Position numbers and translations under genes: made by a program
The notes under the pieces: generated by a model
Seen by the model: only the letters and a program-made list of their open reading frames with translations
Databases searched by the model: none
Told to the model about the DNA's origin: nothing
Shown here: in pieces, positions 17,561 to 27,700 of the stretch
How positions within the stretch are numbered: the first letter of the stretch is position 1
How the letters are laid out: each line of letters begins with the position of its first letter
From: Gammaproteobacteria bacterium
Lineage (GTDB): Bacteria > Pseudomonadota > Gammaproteobacteria > Steroidobacterales > Woeseiaceae
Direction: 5' to 3'
NCBI GenBank assembly: GCA_029862045.1
Contig: JAOTYE010000028.1
Location: 1 to 43,140, forward strand
Length of the DNA: 43,140 nt

Positions 17561-19176
17561 CGTTTCTTTCTGATTTGTTGCAGCAGATTTTCTGTCGACG
17601 CGTTGCTGCCCGAATAGCGCGCCTCGCCAGCCACAACGCTGCTGAGCGCCGTTGCGACCTTCTTGCCGAGTTCGACGCCCCACTGGTCGAACGAATCGAT
17701 GCCCCAGATCACGCCTTCGACGAACACCTTGTGTTCATACAGCGCGATCAGCTGGCCGAGTGTCTCCGGCGTCAGCTCCTCGAACAGGATCGTGTTGCTG
17801 GGATTGTTGCCCGGGTGCACACGATACGTCTCCAGACCTTTTTCATCGAAGCCGTCCATCAATGCCTCGGACTGCGCGAGGCAATTTGCGATGGCGAGGT
17901 CCTGTTGTGATTGATCCGCACCGGATGACTTGATGGGTAACAGGAAGTCTACCGGCACCAGTCGCGTCCCCTGGTGCAGTAGCTGATAAAACGAATGTTG
18001 TGCGTTGTTGCCCGCCTCGCCCCAGATCACCATGCCGGTTTTGCACTTCACGGGCTTGCCGTCCATACGCACGCTCTTGCCGCTCGATTCCATCTGTAAT
18101 TGCTGCAAATAGGCCGGAAAGCGATCGAGGCGATTGTCGTACGGCAGGATTGCCTGCGTCCCGGCCCCAAAGAAGTTGTTGTACCAGACTCCAAGCGACG
18201 CGAGCAGCACCGGCATATTCTCGTCCATGGGCGCCTGCTGGAAATGCTGGTCCATGACACGGCCACCAGCGAGCAAGCGGCGAAAGTTATCCATGCCGAT
18301 AACGAGCGCCAGCGATAAGCCAACGGCCGACCACAGCGAATAGCGGCCGCCAACCCAGTCCCAGAAACCGAAACGGTATTTCGGATTAATGCCGAACGCA
18401 TTCATCGCATCATGATTTGTTGAAGCTGCCACGAAATGGTGCTCGACGGCACTGTGGCCCATCGTCTCGATGATCCAGGCACGCGCCGCCCGCGCATTCG
18501 TCATCGTCTCGAGCGTCGTAAACGTTTTGGAACAGACGACGAACAGGGTGCGCTCGGGATCCAGTTCGACCGTGAGGTCCGCAAGCTGTGTGCCATCGAC
18601 GTTCGACACACTGTGAAAACGCATGCCCTCTTTCCAGTACGGCCGCAGCGCCCGGCTCGCCATGACCGGGCCCAGGTCCGAGCCACCAATGCCGATGTTA
18701 ACGATGTCGGTCAGTCGCCGGCTGGTACTGCCGTGGATCTGATCGTTGTGCACGCCTTCGACGAACTCTTCCATATTCGAAAGGACTTCCCAGACTTCCC
18801 GGACGCCGGGCGTCTCGAGTGCCACCTGGTCCGAGATCTTCGACCGCAGCGCGGTATGCAGCACCGAGCGGCCTTCAGTCTGGTTGATCGGCTCGCCGGT
18901 AAACATCGCCTCGATCGCCGCTGGCACCCCCGCATCTTTCGCAAGTCTCGCGAACAACTTGCGCGTCGTACTGTTGACGTGGTTTTTCGAATAGTCGAGT
19001 GTCAGATTGCCGGCACTGAGCGAGAACCGGTCAGCCCGCGCGGTATCCCGTGAAAACAGATGCGCCAGCTCGCGCGTCCGCATATCCGCATAGTGCGTCT
19101 TGAGCGCCTGCCAAGCCCGCAAATCAGTGGGATATCGGGCTGAGAGTTGTCTATTCGTGTAGCGGTTGACTACCAC
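17554..19176 (-). CDS. pgi: Glucose-6-phosphate isomerase
   Basis: A 540-residue enzyme of full length that interconverts glucose-6-phosphate and fructose-6-phosphate in the cytosol. Family signatures are present: NIGIGGSDLGPVMASRAL, the sugar-phosphate site FVVCSKTFTTLETM, GGRYSLWSAVGLSLALVIGM (a PGI signature), and near the C-terminus VIWGIDSFDQWGVELGKKVA (the other signature). The start is probably GTG at 19176, 11 bases after the epimerase gene ends; no ATG lies close. Placement inside the capsule locus, between the epimerase and wzi, suggests it supplies fructose-6-phosphate to amino-sugar precursors in step with polymer export. It may still be the cell's only copy. Confidence 0.97.
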   Translation of the reverse strand: MVVNRYTNRQLSARYPTDLRAWQALKTHYADMRTRELAHLFSRDTARADRFSLSAGNLTLDYSKNHVNSTTRKLFARLAKDAGVPAAIEAMFTGEPINQTEGRSVLHTALRSKISDQVALETPGVREVWEVLSNMEEFVEGVHNDQIHGSTSRRLTDIVNIGIGGSDLGPVMASRALRPYWKEGMRFHSVSNVDGTQLADLTVELDPERTLFVVCSKTFTTLETMTNARAARAWIIETMGHSAVEHHFVAASTNHDAMNAFGINPKYRFGFWDWVGGRYSLWSAVGLSLALVIGMDNFRRLLAGGRVMDQHFQQAPMDENMPVLLASLGVWYNNFFGAGTQAILPYDNRLDRFPAYLQQLQMESSGKSVRMDGKPVKCKTGMVIWGEAGNNAQHSFYQLLHQGTRLVPVDFLLPIKSSGADQSQQDLAIANCLAQSEALMDGFDEKGLETYRVHPGNNPSNTILFEELTPETLGQLIALYEHKVFVEGVIWGIDSFDQWGVELGKKVATALSSVVAGEARYSGSNASTENLLQQIRKKRL

Positions 19177-19187
19177 TGGTCTCGATA

Positions 19188-20213
19188 TCAGGCACTTTGC
19201 TTGAGTTCGATCTGGTAGAACTCAAGATACCAGTCGACAAAGTTTTTCACACCCACTTCGATCGGCGTTGCAGGCTGGTAGTCGACATCGGCCACGAGGT
19301 CCGTCGTGTCTGCCCAGGTATCGGGGACGTCGCCAGGTTGCAGCGGCAGCAGGTTCTTTTCCGCTTTCTTGCCGACGCACTCTTCAATCACCTCGATGTA
19401 CTTCATGAGCTCAACGGGCTGCTGATTGCCGATGTTGTAAAGCCGATACGGCACCCTGCTCGTCCCCGGATCCGGCATTGCGGGATCCCAGGCCTCATTC
19501 GGCGTCGCCGTATGATCCATCGTACGAATCACACCTTCGACGATGTCCTCGATGTAGGTAAAGTCGCGTTTGTGATTGCCGTAATTAAAAACATCGATCG
19601 GTTTACCCTCGATGATGTTCTTCGTGAACATGAACAGCGCCATGTCGGGGCGTCCAAACGGTCCATAGACTGTGAAAAATCGCAGGCCCGTTGTTGGCAA
19701 CCCGTAAAGGCTCGAATATGTGTGCGCCATCAGTTCATTGGCCTTCTTCGTCGCACCGTAAAGCGCGAGCGGATGGTCGACGTTCTGGTGGATCGAGAAC
19801 GGCATCGTCGTATTGGCGCCATACACCGAACTCGATGACGCGTAAACGAGATGCTCGACGTCGTTATGCCGGCAACCCTCGAGGATGTGCAGCGTGCCCA
19901 CGATATTGCTGTCGATGTAGGCGTGTGGGTTCTCGAGCGAGTAGCGTACGCCCGCCTGTGCCGCGAGATGCACGACCTTGTCGAACTTCTCTTTTGCAAA
20001 CAGCGCGTCCATCGCCTCACGATCAGCGAGATCGATGCGCACCATCGTGAACTTGTCGAAGCCATCGAGAATCGCCGCACGCGACTCCTTTAGCGTCACA
20101 TCGTAGTATTCGTTGAAGTTATCGAGCCCGACAACAGTCTCGCCGCGCTCGAGCAACTGCCTGGCAGTGAAGAAGCCGATAAATCCGGCGGCACCTGTTA
20201 CGAGAACTTTCAC
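19188..20213 (-). CDS. capI: NAD-dependent epimerase, UDP-glucuronate 4-epimerase type
   Basis: A 341-residue short-chain dehydrogenase/reductase of the extended type. The NAD-binding motif [18 protein letters not shown] is at about 7-24. The catalytic SSSSVYG and [12 protein letters not shown] (YxxxK) are present. The opening ([19 protein letters not shown]) and the [20 protein letters not shown] region are typical of CapI/LspL-like UDP-glucuronate 4-epimerases, which make UDP-galacturonate. The start is GTG 20213. It follows the nucleotide-sugar dehydrogenase by 13 bases, so dehydrogenase and epimerase probably act one after the other to supply an acidic sugar. Related UDP-GlcNAc(A) epimerases cannot be excluded. 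Confidence 0.88.
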   Translation of the reverse strand: MKVLVTGAAGFIGFFTARQLLERGETVVGLDNFNEYYDVTLKESRAAILDGFDKFTMVRIDLADREAMDALFAKEKFDKVVHLAAQAGVRYSLENPHAYIDSNIVGTLHILEGCRHNDVEHLVYASSSSVYGANTTMPFSIHQNVDHPLALYGATKKANELMAHTYSSLYGLPTTGLRFFTVYGPFGRPDMALFMFTKNIIEGKPIDVFNYGNHKRDFTYIEDIVEGVIRTMDHTATPNEAWDPAMPDPGTSRVPYRLYNIGNQQPVELMKYIEVIEECVGKKAEKNLLPLQPGDVPDTWADTTDLVADVDYQPATPIEVGVKNFVDWYLEFYQIELKQSA

Positions 20214-20226
20214 GTTGGACTAAACC

Positions 20227-21507
20227 CTATAATCGATCGTCGACAGAATCGGACGGCAGCACGTATTTAATATCGTACAAGATCGACGTCCCCTTGCAGA
20301 ATGCCCGGATGCCCTGCTCGCCCAACTCCCTGAACTGGTCGTGCGCAACCGCCACAACCACGACATCATACGCCCCTTTTTTGGGGTCGTTGACCAGATC
20401 AACGCCGCACTCAGCCTTCGCTTCGTCAGCATCGGCCCACGGATCGCAAACATCGACGCTGGCACCGTAGGATCGCATTTCGGTGACAATCTCGACGATC
20501 TTGGTATTGCGCACATCCGGGCAATTTTCCTTGAACGTAAGACCAAGGACCAATACACGTGACTCGAGCGGCTGAATTCCCTTCCTGAGCATGCGCTTGA
20601 TAATCTGCGAAACGACGTACTGCGACATGTTGTCGTTGATGCGACGGCCCGCGAGAATCATCTGTGGGTGATACCCAAGCAGTTCTGCCTTGTAAGTCAG
20701 GTAGTAGGGATCGACGCCGATGCAATGCCCGCCAACGAGCCCGGGGCGAAACGGCAGGAAGTTCCATTTCGTGCCGGCCGCTTCGAGTACCTCTTCGGTA
20801 TCGATGCCCACTCGATCGAAGATCATTGCGAGTTCGTTGATCAGCGCGATATTGACGTCGCGCTGCGTATTCTCGATGACTTTGGCCGCCTCGGCGACCT
20901 TGATGCTGGACGCCTTGTGCGTGCCGGCCGTGATGATCGACTGATACACGCTGTCGATGAAATCAGCCGCCTTGCGCGTCGATCCCGACGTCACTTTGAG
21001 AATCGACGGCAGCCGATGTTCCTTGTCGCCCGGATTGATGCGTTCCGGACTGTAGCCGACATAGAAATCGTCATTCATCTTCAGGCCGGAGCCCTTCTCG
21101 ATGATCGGCACACAAAACTCTTCGGTCGCCCCCGGGTACACCGTCGATTCGTAGACGACGATGTCGCCTTTCTTTATGACGTTGCCGAGCGTCTCGCTCG
21201 CATTGCGCAATGGCATTAACAATGGACGATTGCTGTCGCCGATCGGGGTCGGCACCGTCACGACATAGAAGTTGCACTCGGCAAGGGCCGCGACATCGGT
21301 CGCAAGGCTCAAATGCCTGGCGGCCTTGAGTTCTTCCGCGCTGCACTCGAGCGTCGAGTCGTTACCCGCTTTAAGCTCGGCAATGCGCTCGGCCTTAACG
21401 TCGAATCCAACGGTCGGGTATTGCTTGCCGAATTCGACAGCGAGCGGCAGCCCGACATAGCCAAGGCCGATTACGCCAACGCGTATTTGTTTGATATCAA
21501 ATGACAT
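20227..21507 (-). CDS. tviB: Nucleotide-sugar dehydrogenase (TviB/WbpO type)
   Basis: A 426-residue UDP-sugar 6-dehydrogenase. The N-terminal Rossmann motif [18 protein letters not shown] is at about 11-28. The catalytic cysteine is in [32 protein letters not shown] and [17 protein letters not shown] are conserved blocks. The opening ([18 protein letters not shown]) and overall length fit the Vi-antigen TviB/WbpO branch that oxidises UDP-GlcNAc or UDP-GalNAc to the uronic acid, rather than the UDP-glucose branch. The order with the epimerase mirrors vipA-vipB logic. It is the first gene of the minus-strand capsule operon; 51 bases separate it from nhaB. Confidence 0.9.
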   Translation of the reverse strand: MSFDIKQIRVGVIGLGYVGLPLAVEFGKQYPTVGFDVKAERIAELKAGNDSTLECSAEELKAARHLSLATDVAALAECNFYVVTVPTPIGDSNRPLLMPLRNASETLGNVIKKGDIVVYESTVYPGATEEFCVPIIEKGSGLKMNDDFYVGYSPERINPGDKEHRLPSILKVTSGSTRKAADFIDSVYQSIITAGTHKASSIKVAEAAKVIENTQRDVNIALINELAMIFDRVGIDTEEVLEAAGTKWNFLPFRPGLVGGHCIGVDPYYLTYKAELLGYHPQMILAGRRINDNMSQYVVSQIIKRMLRKGIQPLESRVLVLGLTFKENCPDVRNTKIVEIVTEMRSYGASVDVCDPWADADEAKAECGVDLVNDPKKGAYDVVVVAVAHDQFRELGEQGIRAFCKGTSILYDIKYVLPSDSVDDRL

Positions 21508-21558
21508 GGCGCACTAAATACCACATGTGGCGCATATTTGCGCGACAGTAATTCGCGG

Positions 21559-23058
21559 CTAGCCCAGGTACCAGAGCGCCGCGAGACCGGTGATGCTCAT
21601 CGTGACCGTGTACGGAAAGGCCATGATCACCATGCGCCCGTACGACAGTCGAATCAGCGGTGCCAGCGCCGAGGTCAGCAGGAACAGAAACGCCGCCTGG
21701 CCATTCGGTGTCGCAACACTCGGAATGTTGGTGCCGGTGTTGATTGCGATGGCCAGCGCATCGAACTGCTCGCGGCTGATTTCGCCGCTCAGAAACAACT
21801 CCTGAACCTCGGAGATATACACGGTCGCGACGAATACATTGTCACTGATCATCGACAGGATGCCGTTCGCCATGAAGAACAACGCTTCTTGTGTCTTGCC
21901 ATCGTAGGTTCTGACCCAGTCGATAACGGGCGAAAACAGGCCCTGATGGTCGATCACGGCAACGATCGCAAAGAACACGACGAGCAGCGCGGTAAACGGC
22001 AGCGCCTCTTCGAACGCATGACCGATACGATGTTCTTCCGTAATACCGTTGAACGCGGTCGCCAGCACGATCACGAGCAAACCGATAACACCTGGCTCGG
22101 CAAGATGAGCGCCAAGCGCAACGACTAGAATCAGGCCTACGATTGCCTGCACGCCGATGACCGCACTCTCAGACTTGGTGCGCTTCTCGGTCATCTCGTG
22201 ATCGTATTCCTCTAGAACTTCGCGAACCTTGTTCGAGAGCTGCGTGCCATAGCCGAAAGTGCCGGTTACCTCGAGCACGATGCAGGTCAATAGCCCTACG
22301 GCGAGCACCGGCATTGAAATGTGCGCCATGACCAAGAAAAACTCCAAGAACTCCCAGCCCATGATCTTGGCGATCAGGAGATTCTGCGGCTCACCAACGA
22401 GCGTCGTGACGCCGCCGAGTGCCGTCCCCACTGCACCGTGCATCATCAGGTTCCTGAGGAAGGAGCGAAACTGCGCCAGGTCCTCCCGGTGCAGTTCGAT
22501 GATCTGCGTATCCGACCCATGATCGTGGTCATGCTCGAACTTCTTTCCCGAGGCGACTTTGTGGTAGACGCCATAGAAACCGACCGCCACCGTAATAATG
22601 ACGGCCGTCACCGTTAGCGCGTCGAGAAAGGCGGACAGGACAGCTGCGGTAAACGAGAACAGCACCGACAGCAGCACCTTCGAACGCACACCGAGCAAAA
22701 TCTTGGTGAACACATACAGCAGCATTTCGCGCAGGAAGTAGATGCCTGCGACCATGAACATCAACAGCATGATCACCGGGAAGTTGACTTCGGCTTCGTG
22801 GAACACTTCGGCAGGCGATGCGAGGCCGATAACGATGGCCTGAACGGCCAGGAGCCCGCCCGGCTGCAATGGATAGCACTTGAGCGCCATCGCCAGCGTA
22901 AAAATGAACTCGAGCACAAGCACCCAGCCCGCGATGAATGGGTCGTACAACGCCAGGATCGGATTGAGGATCAGGAAGCCTACGATCGTAAGCTTGTACC
23001 AACTCGGTGAGTTGCCGAGGAAGTTCGCGCGCAGCGCATCCGCCGTCGTGTGCGACAT
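21559..23058 (-). CDS. nhaB: Na+/H+ antiporter NhaB
   Basis: A 499-residue inner-membrane protein with about 11-12 helices, closely like E. coli NhaB (513 residues): [20 protein letters not shown] near the N-terminus, [57 protein letters not shown], and the C-terminal [20 protein letters not shown]. It exports sodium in exchange for protons, which suits a saline habitat. The ATG at 23058 has AAGGAATG upstream. It lies directly upstream of the capsule operon on the same strand but has no functional link to it that the sequence shows. Confidence 0.96.
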   Translation of the reverse strand: MSHTTADALRANFLGNSPSWYKLTIVGFLILNPILALYDPFIAGWVLVLEFIFTLAMALKCYPLQPGGLLAVQAIVIGLASPAEVFHEAEVNFPVIMLLMFMVAGIYFLREMLLYVFTKILLGVRSKVLLSVLFSFTAAVLSAFLDALTVTAVIITVAVGFYGVYHKVASGKKFEHDHDHGSDTQIIELHREDLAQFRSFLRNLMMHGAVGTALGGVTTLVGEPQNLLIAKIMGWEFLEFFLVMAHISMPVLAVGLLTCIVLEVTGTFGYGTQLSNKVREVLEEYDHEMTEKRTKSESAVIGVQAIVGLILVVALGAHLAEPGVIGLLVIVLATAFNGITEEHRIGHAFEEALPFTALLVVFFAIVAVIDHQGLFSPVIDWVRTYDGKTQEALFFMANGILSMISDNVFVATVYISEVQELFLSGEISREQFDALAIAINTGTNIPSVATPNGQAAFLFLLTSALAPLIRLSYGRMVIMAFPYTVTMSITGLAALWYLG

Positions 23059-23123
23059 AGAGCATTCCTTAGTCTAGAGAACGAGCGATTCTAGACGGTT
23101 TGGGCCGTATTTGGCAGTTGACA

Positions 23124-23837
23124 CTAGGCCTTGGTGACGTTGTCCCAGACGCAAGTCCCTGATTTTCTTATTTTATCGAGCAGAGCTTCATGTGCCGCAG
23201 CCTCTTCGTCGCTCGCTTTGATGACGACGAGGTTCAGGTCGCCCGTACGGCGCGCGCCTGCCGAGGCTTGCACGTTCCTGGCAGCTTCTTCGATATCGGC
23301 GTCCAGCGACAACGCCGTCTGGCCACCCGTCATCGCCAGGTAAACGCGAGCGAGCAGCTCGGCATCGATCAACGCGCCGTGAACATCACGTTTCGAGGCG
23401 TCGACCTCGTAGCGTTTGCACAGCGCGTCGAGGCTGTTGCGTTGTCCCGGGTGCATCTTGCGCGCCAGTGTCAGCGTATCGAGCACCGTCGCGTGTTGCG
23501 TGATCTTCGGCCGCGCGTGCTGCATGCGCCCGAGCTCGTGCTCGAGAAAGCCGACATCGAACTCGGCGTTGTGTATGACAAGTTCGGCATCTTTGAGGAA
23601 TTCGAGCAAGTCGTCGACGATCTCGGGGAAGCGCGGCGCCGTCTCGAGGTCGGCACGGCTGATGCCGTGGACCCGCTCCGCGCCCTCATCGATATCGCGA
23701 TCGGGATTCAGAAAACGATGAAATTCGCGGCCCGACAAGCGGCGATTGACGAGTTCCACGCAGCCGATTTCAATGATGCGGTGGCCGTGGCTGGTGGCGA
23801 GACCCGTAGTCTCAGTATCTAGGACGATCTGGCGCAT
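23124..23837 (-). CDS. dnaQ: DNA polymerase III epsilon subunit (3'-5' proofreading exonuclease)
   Basis: A 237-residue DnaQ. The DEDDh exonuclease motifs are complete: ExoI VLDTETTGL (Asp7, Glu9), ExoII HNAEFDVGFLEHEL, and ExoIII with HGALIDAELLARVYLAM. It removes mismatched bases during replication and binds the alpha subunit through its C-terminal tail. It sits downstream of rnhA on the same strand. In E. coli the same pair is adjacent but divergent. A hairpin element (23876-23956) fills the space between the two genes. Confidence 0.96.
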   Translation of the reverse strand: MRQIVLDTETTGLATSHGHRIIEIGCVELVNRRLSGREFHRFLNPDRDIDEGAERVHGISRADLETAPRFPEIVDDLLEFLKDAELVIHNAEFDVGFLEHELGRMQHARPKITQHATVLDTLTLARKMHPGQRNSLDALCKRYEVDASKRDVHGALIDAELLARVYLAMTGGQTALSLDADIEEAARNVQASAGARRTGDLNLVVIKASDEEAAAHEALLDKIRKSGTCVWDNVTKA

Positions 23838-23875
23838 CGGCGTATTTGACCACAGGTTTGCGGCTGCGTCTGCAA

Positions 23876-23956
23876 GGCCGTAGGCGGGGCATGGCTTATC
23901 TTCATGGCTCGCTGCGCTGCGCTTTACTTCCGATAAGCCATGCCCCGCCTACGGCC
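23876..23956. repeat. Large hairpin with conserved 27-nt core (copy 1)
   Basis: A perfect 25-bp inverted repeat (23876-23900 with 23932-23956) encloses a 31-nt loop. Within the loop, 23902-23928 is identical to 27722-27748 in a second hairpin whose stem is unrelated. The element occupies most of the 131-bp gap between the rnhA stop and the dnaQ start. Both strands are equivalent. It could end or slow transcription, but no T-tract follows either arm. Confidence 0.85.
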
Positions 23957-23968
23957 CTGCGGGCTCGC

Positions 23969-24424
23969 CTACAGTTTGTCGATACCCCGATTCGCCAGCT
24001 CGTCGGCTTCCTCGTTGCCGGGATCGCCGTCATGCCCTTTGACCCATTTCCAGCTGATGTCGTGCCGCTTTCGTGCTTCATCAAGCGCTTGCCAGAGATC
24101 CTGGTTCTTAACCGGCTTCTTTTTCGCCGTCTTCCAGCCGCGCGCCTTCCAGTTGTCCATCCACTCCGTGATGCCATGCATGACGTACTTTGAGTCGGTG
24201 TGCAAGTTGACTTTGCACGGCCTCGTCAACGCATTCAGTGCCTCGATCGCGGCCGTCAGCTCCATGCGATTGTTGGTGGTTTCGGCAGCGCCGCCGTGCA
24301 TCGTCTTGCGACGCTTGCCCGCGATCAGCAATACACCCCAACCACCCGGCCCCGGATTGCCTCGACAGGCGCCGTCAGTGTAAATCTCAACTCTCTTGGT
24401 CAAAACGGATGCGGGGAACTCCAT
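23969..24424 (-). CDS. rnhA: Ribonuclease HI
   Basis: A 151-residue enzyme that cuts the RNA strand of RNA-DNA hybrids. The catalytic carboxylates are all visible: Asp17 in [17 protein letters not shown], Glu55 in [13 protein letters not shown], Asp77 in [11 protein letters not shown], and Asp141 near the C-terminus in [11 protein letters not shown]. The basic handle region ([19 protein letters not shown]) is present. ATG at 24424 overlaps the methyltransferase gene by 38 bases. A TTG seven codons later would give a start closer to E. coli RnhA. Confidence 0.96.
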   Translation of the reverse strand: MEFPASVLTKRVEIYTDGACRGNPGPGGWGVLLIAGKRRKTMHGGAAETTNNRMELTAAIEALNALTRPCKVNLHTDSKYVMHGITEWMDNWKARGWKTAKKKPVKNQDLWQALDEARKRHDISWKWVKGHDGDPGNEEADELANRGIDKL

Positions 24425-25187
24425 TGGATGTTTCTGCCAACCCTGCGACGACTTTCGGCTTACGCCGCCACAGCGGGCGCACAGGCGTCAACGTGGTGAC
24501 ACGTTTCTGGGCCGTGAGCATATAGCAAGCCGCCAACTCCGGCCACCAGCGCTGCCCACGCTGTTCCCAGTGCGGCGAGCTCGCGCCGCGAATGCCCGGC
24601 AACGGCCAGCGGTAAAAGAAACGCGTTACACCGTGGATGCGCAGATCGAGCAACTTCAGCCAGTCACGCAAGCGGCGCTCTGGCACGAGGTGCTGGGCAT
24701 CGGGCGGCAGGCCCGCGCCAGGAATCAGACGACGCAATCCCCACAACCCGCCGGTCTTGAAGCCGAGAATCACCAGATGCCCATGCGATGTCAGTACGCG
24801 ATCGACCTCGCGCAGGATCGCGTGCGGACGATCGCTGTAGTCGAGTACGTGCGGCAACAGCACACAATCGATCGTGTCGCTGGCGACCGGCAAGCGATGC
24901 AGCTGACCAATGGCCGATGGTCCGTCCGTGCCGGGCGCCTCGTCGATCAGCGACGTACGTTGTGTGCGGGCGTGCTTGAGAAACGCATTGGACTCGCCCC
25001 ACAGGCCGAGCTGCAGGCACTGTTCGCCGAATATGCCGTCGAGCGCCTCCTCGACGATGCGGCTTTCCTGCTGCACGAGTGCCTCACCCAGCGGCGTCGT
25101 CAACCACTGCTGCACAGACTCCGGATAATGTGTCGGTCGATCCAATTTTCTGTCCTGTGTCTCGAATTGCGGCACGGACACTTGCAC
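24387..25187 (-). CDS. YafS-like SAM-dependent methyltransferase
   Basis: A methyltransferase-domain protein of about 267 residues from the chosen start. The open frame extends further upstream, but that part runs into the divergent mltD gene and is not credible; the GTGs at 25187, 25181 or 25175 are the likely starts. Conserved pieces are [20 protein letters not shown] (SAM loop), the [20 protein letters not shown] segment and [20 protein letters not shown]. The position directly before rnhA and dnaQ and beside mltD matches E. coli mltD-gloB-yafS-rnhA-dnaQ, with gloB missing here and mltD divergent. The biochemical role of YafS is not established. Confidence 0.8.
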   Translation of the reverse strand: MQVSVPQFETQDRKLDRPTHYPESVQQWLTTPLGEALVQQESRIVEEALDGIFGEQCLQLGLWGESNAFLKHARTQRTSLIDEAPGTDGPSAIGQLHRLPVASDTIDCVLLPHVLDYSDRPHAILREVDRVLTSHGHLVILGFKTGGLWGLRRLIPGAGLPPDAQHLVPERRLRDWLKLLDLRIHGVTRFFYRWPLPGIRGASSPHWEQRGQRWWPELAACYMLTAQKRVTTLTPVRPLWRRKPKVVAGLAETSNGVPRIRFDQES

Positions 25188-25209
25188 CGTGGCATTTGCC
25201 CGGTACGAT
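25182..25209 (+). promoter_or_regulatory. Possible promoter giving a leaderless mltD transcript
   Basis: TTGCAC (25182-25187) and TACGAT (25204-25209) are spaced by 16 bases. Each box matches the sigma-70 consensus only partly (3/6 and 4/6). The expected start of transcription, about seven bases after the -10 box, falls on the mltD ATG at 25216. No ribosome site is visible before that ATG. The boxes overlap the start region of the divergent methyltransferase gene. Confidence 0.3.
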
Positions 25210-25215
25210 AGCCCG

Positions 25216-26832
25216 ATGCCATCGATAGAGCCGCAATTATCGCAGAGAATTCGCCAGCTTGGTGCTACGGTCGTCACCTTTTTGTTGCTGACCGGGGCTT
25301 CGGCCAATCCTCTGGCCTGGCCAGACGTGTCGGCAGCGGCCGGGCAGGAGCCGCCCAGCCTGGAGCGGATATCGCCGCTGGACGGCCTCTGGGACCCGCT
25401 GGAGGCCGTTGGGCCGCCAGCAGACGACCTCCTGAACCGCCTGCGCAATGGTTTTTCGCTCGATCGCGCGGACAACAAGAGAATTCAGGCCGAGTTGAAC
25501 TGGTTTGTCCGCCATCCTGACTACCTGACGCGGGTTTTCACGCGTGCGCAGCGCTACCTGCCGCACATTACTGACGAGCTGGCCCGGCGTGACTTGCCGC
25601 TCGAGCTTGCCCTGCTACCTATCGTCGAGAGCGCGTACGACCCGTTCGCCTACTCGCACGGGCGTGCTGCGGGCCTCTGGCAGATGATCCCGGGCACGGC
25701 AACGCGATTCGGCCTCAAGCAAAACTGGTGGTATGACGGCCGCCGCGATGTCGTCGAATCGACCCGCGCCGCACTCGACTACCTCGAGCATTTGTACGAC
25801 TTCAACAACGGCGACTGGCTCAACGCGATCGCGTCTTACAACTCGGGCGAAGGCAACGTACGCAAAGCCGTGCGACGTAATCGTGCTGCCAACAAGCCCG
25901 CTGACTTTTGGAACCTGCGCCTGTCGAAAGAAACCAGCAGTTACGTTCCGCGGCTGCTGGCGCTCGTTGAGATCGTGCGCGATCCCGCACAGTTCAATGT
26001 CACGCTGCCGAAAGTCGCTGACGAAAAACAGTTCGTCGTCGCCGACATCGGTTCCCAAATCGATCTCGCACTGGCCGCTGAACTCGCCGGCGTCGATGTC
26101 GATACGGTCTACACCTACAACCCGGGCTACAACCGCTGGTCGACGGATCCGAAAGGACCGCACAAACTTGTTCTTCCAGTCGCGGTAGCCGAGGGCTTCA
26201 GCGCGGCGCTTGCCGAGATTCCCGCGAAAGAACGCGTGCGCTGGAAGCGCCACAAGATCGGCAATGGCGAGACGATTTCAGAAATCGCTTTGCAATACCA
26301 CACGACAACGGCCGCGATTCGTGCCGCGAACAACCTGCGCGGCAACACGATTCGCGCCGGCCGGCACCTTATGATTCCGGTTGCAACCAAACCGCTCTCG
26401 GCTTACAGCAAGAGCGCCGATGCACGACTCGCAAAAACACAGAACAGACAGCGTGCCGCCAACAAAATCGAGCATGTCGTCGCTACGGGCGAGAGCTTTT
26501 GGACGATAAGCCAGAGATACAACGTTACAACGCGGCAACTCTCTGCCTGGAATGGCATGGCGCCGCGTGACACGTTGCCCGTCGGACGCAAACTCGTCGT
26601 CTGGACCAATGCCGACGTCGCGCCGCGCACATCGCCCACCACGGCGCTCGGCAACACGACGCGCAAGCTGCGTTACAAGGTACGGACCGGCGACTCGCTG
26701 TATCTCATCGCGAACAAGTTTCGCGTCACGATCAGTCAAATCGCACGTTGGAACAAAATCGACAAGAACAAAATTCTAAGGCCGGGACAGACGTTGACGA
26801 TGTACGTCGATGTGACCCGCCAATCAAGCTAG
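25216..26832 (+). CDS. mltD: Membrane-bound lytic murein transglycosylase D with three LysM domains
   Basis: A 538-residue cell-wall enzyme that cleaves peptidoglycan glycan strands with formation of 1,6-anhydro ends. ATG 25216 precedes a hydrophobic export segment (LGATVVTFLLLTGASA). The SLT (family 1) domain is at about 105-240, with the catalytic Glu in LLPIVESAYDPFA, then GRAAGLWQMIPGTATRFGL and NAIASYNSGEGNVRKAVR. Three LysM repeats follow: KRHKIGNGETISEIALQYHT, EHVVATGESFWTISQRYNVT and RYKVRTGDSLYLIANKFRVT. E. coli MltD has two LysM repeats. No lipobox Cys is obvious in the signal region, unlike E. coli MltD. A GTG nine codons upstream is the alternative start. Confidence 0.92.
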   Translation: MPSIEPQLSQRIRQLGATVVTFLLLTGASANPLAWPDVSAAAGQEPPSLERISPLDGLWDPLEAVGPPADDLLNRLRNGFSLDRADNKRIQAELNWFVRHPDYLTRVFTRAQRYLPHITDELARRDLPLELALLPIVESAYDPFAYSHGRAAGLWQMIPGTATRFGLKQNWWYDGRRDVVESTRAALDYLEHLYDFNNGDWLNAIASYNSGEGNVRKAVRRNRAANKPADFWNLRLSKETSSYVPRLLALVEIVRDPAQFNVTLPKVADEKQFVVADIGSQIDLALAAELAGVDVDTVYTYNPGYNRWSTDPKGPHKLVLPVAVAEGFSAALAEIPAKERVRWKRHKIGNGETISEIALQYHTTTAAIRAANNLRGNTIRAGRHLMIPVATKPLSAYSKSADARLAKTQNRQRAANKIEHVVATGESFWTISQRYNVTTRQLSAWNGMAPRDTLPVGRKLVVWTNADVAPRTSPTTALGNTTRKLRYKVRTGDSLYLIANKFRVTISQIARWNKIDKNKILRPGQTLTMYVDVTRQSS

Positions 26833-26836
26833 GAGA

Positions 26837-26881
26837 TCGCCCGCTGGCTACGTGCCCTTGGGGTAGGCGGGCTCCAATAGG
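26837..26881. repeat. REP-like element between mltD and fabI
   Basis: A G+C-rich element with arms GCCCGC (26839-26844) and GCGGGC (26867-26872) and the tail GGGCTCCAATAGG (26869-26881). It matches the minus strand of 38215-38253 at 32 of 39 positions. It fills the 58-bp gap between mltD and fabI and ends just before the fabI ribosome site. Confidence 0.65.
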
Positions 26882-26890
26882 GGAAAATCT

Positions 26891-27688
26891 ATGGGCTTCA
26901 TGGCCGGCAAACGTGCACTCATCGTCGGAGTCGCAAGCGAGCGCTCGATAGCGGCAGGAATTGCCGAGGCATTCGCGCGCGAAGGCGCTGAACTCGCGTT
27001 CACGTATCAAAACGACAAACTCAAGAGTCGTGTGGAAAAGCTCGCTACCCGCCTGGGTCAAGACACCGAGCTGCTGTATCCATGCGACGTTTCCAGTGAC
27101 GAGGAAATCGACGCCGTCTTTGCCGGATTAAGCAAGGAATGGGATGGTCTCGACGTCCTCGTGCATTCGGTCGGCTATGCACCTCGAGAACAACTGGCTG
27201 GTGGCTTTGTTGAATCCATTACGCGTGAGGGCTATCAGATCTCCCACGATATTTCGGCATACAGCCTCGCCGCCCTGGCCAAAGCAGCATTACCAATGAT
27301 GGAAGGCCGCAACGGATCAATCCTGACGCTTACCTACAACGCGGCAACTCAGGTCGTGCCCAATTACAACGTCATGGGTCTCGCAAAAGCGAGCCTGGAG
27401 TCCTGCGTTCGCTTCCTGGCGGCTGATCTCGGTCCCAAGGGCATTCGTGTCAACGCAATATCGGCCGGTGCGGTTAAGACCCTTGCAGCGGCGGGTATTG
27501 GTGGCTTTCGCAAGATGTTGAACTATGCAGAGAAGGCGTCACCGCTACGCCGCACGGTCACGATCGACGAAGTGGGCAATACCGCCGCGTTCCTGTGCTC
27601 GGACCTCGCGAGCGGCATCACGGGCGAAACGACTTTCGTTGACGCCGGCGCGAACATCATGGGCATGGTATTCGAGGAAGATAGTTAA
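26891..27688 (+). CDS. fabI: Enoyl-[acyl-carrier-protein] reductase (NADH)
   Basis: A 265-residue enzyme of the last step of fatty-acid elongation, reducing trans-2-enoyl-ACP. The FabI NAD-binding opening, [20 protein letters not shown], and the catalytic Tyr-x6-Lys ([15 protein letters not shown]) are present, as is [12 protein letters not shown] with the second active-site Tyr. The C-terminal [20 protein letters not shown] is standard. The ATG at 26891 has AGGGGAAAA before it. It follows mltD by 58 bases holding a REP-like element, so the two may be cotranscribed or separated by that element. Confidence 0.96.
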   Translation: MGFMAGKRALIVGVASERSIAAGIAEAFAREGAELAFTYQNDKLKSRVEKLATRLGQDTELLYPCDVSSDEEIDAVFAGLSKEWDGLDVLVHSVGYAPREQLAGGFVESITREGYQISHDISAYSLAALAKAALPMMEGRNGSILTLTYNAATQVVPNYNVMGLAKASLESCVRFLAADLGPKGIRVNAISAGAVKTLAAAGIGGFRKMLNYAEKASPLRRTVTIDEVGNTAAFLCSDLASGITGETTFVDAGANIMGMVFEEDS

Positions 27689-27700
27689 ACCATGCAGCCA

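Noticed and set aside
23876..23956. Rho-independent terminator after rnhA
   Set aside because: The hairpin is strong but no T-tract follows on either strand, and its stem and loop are far longer than usual.
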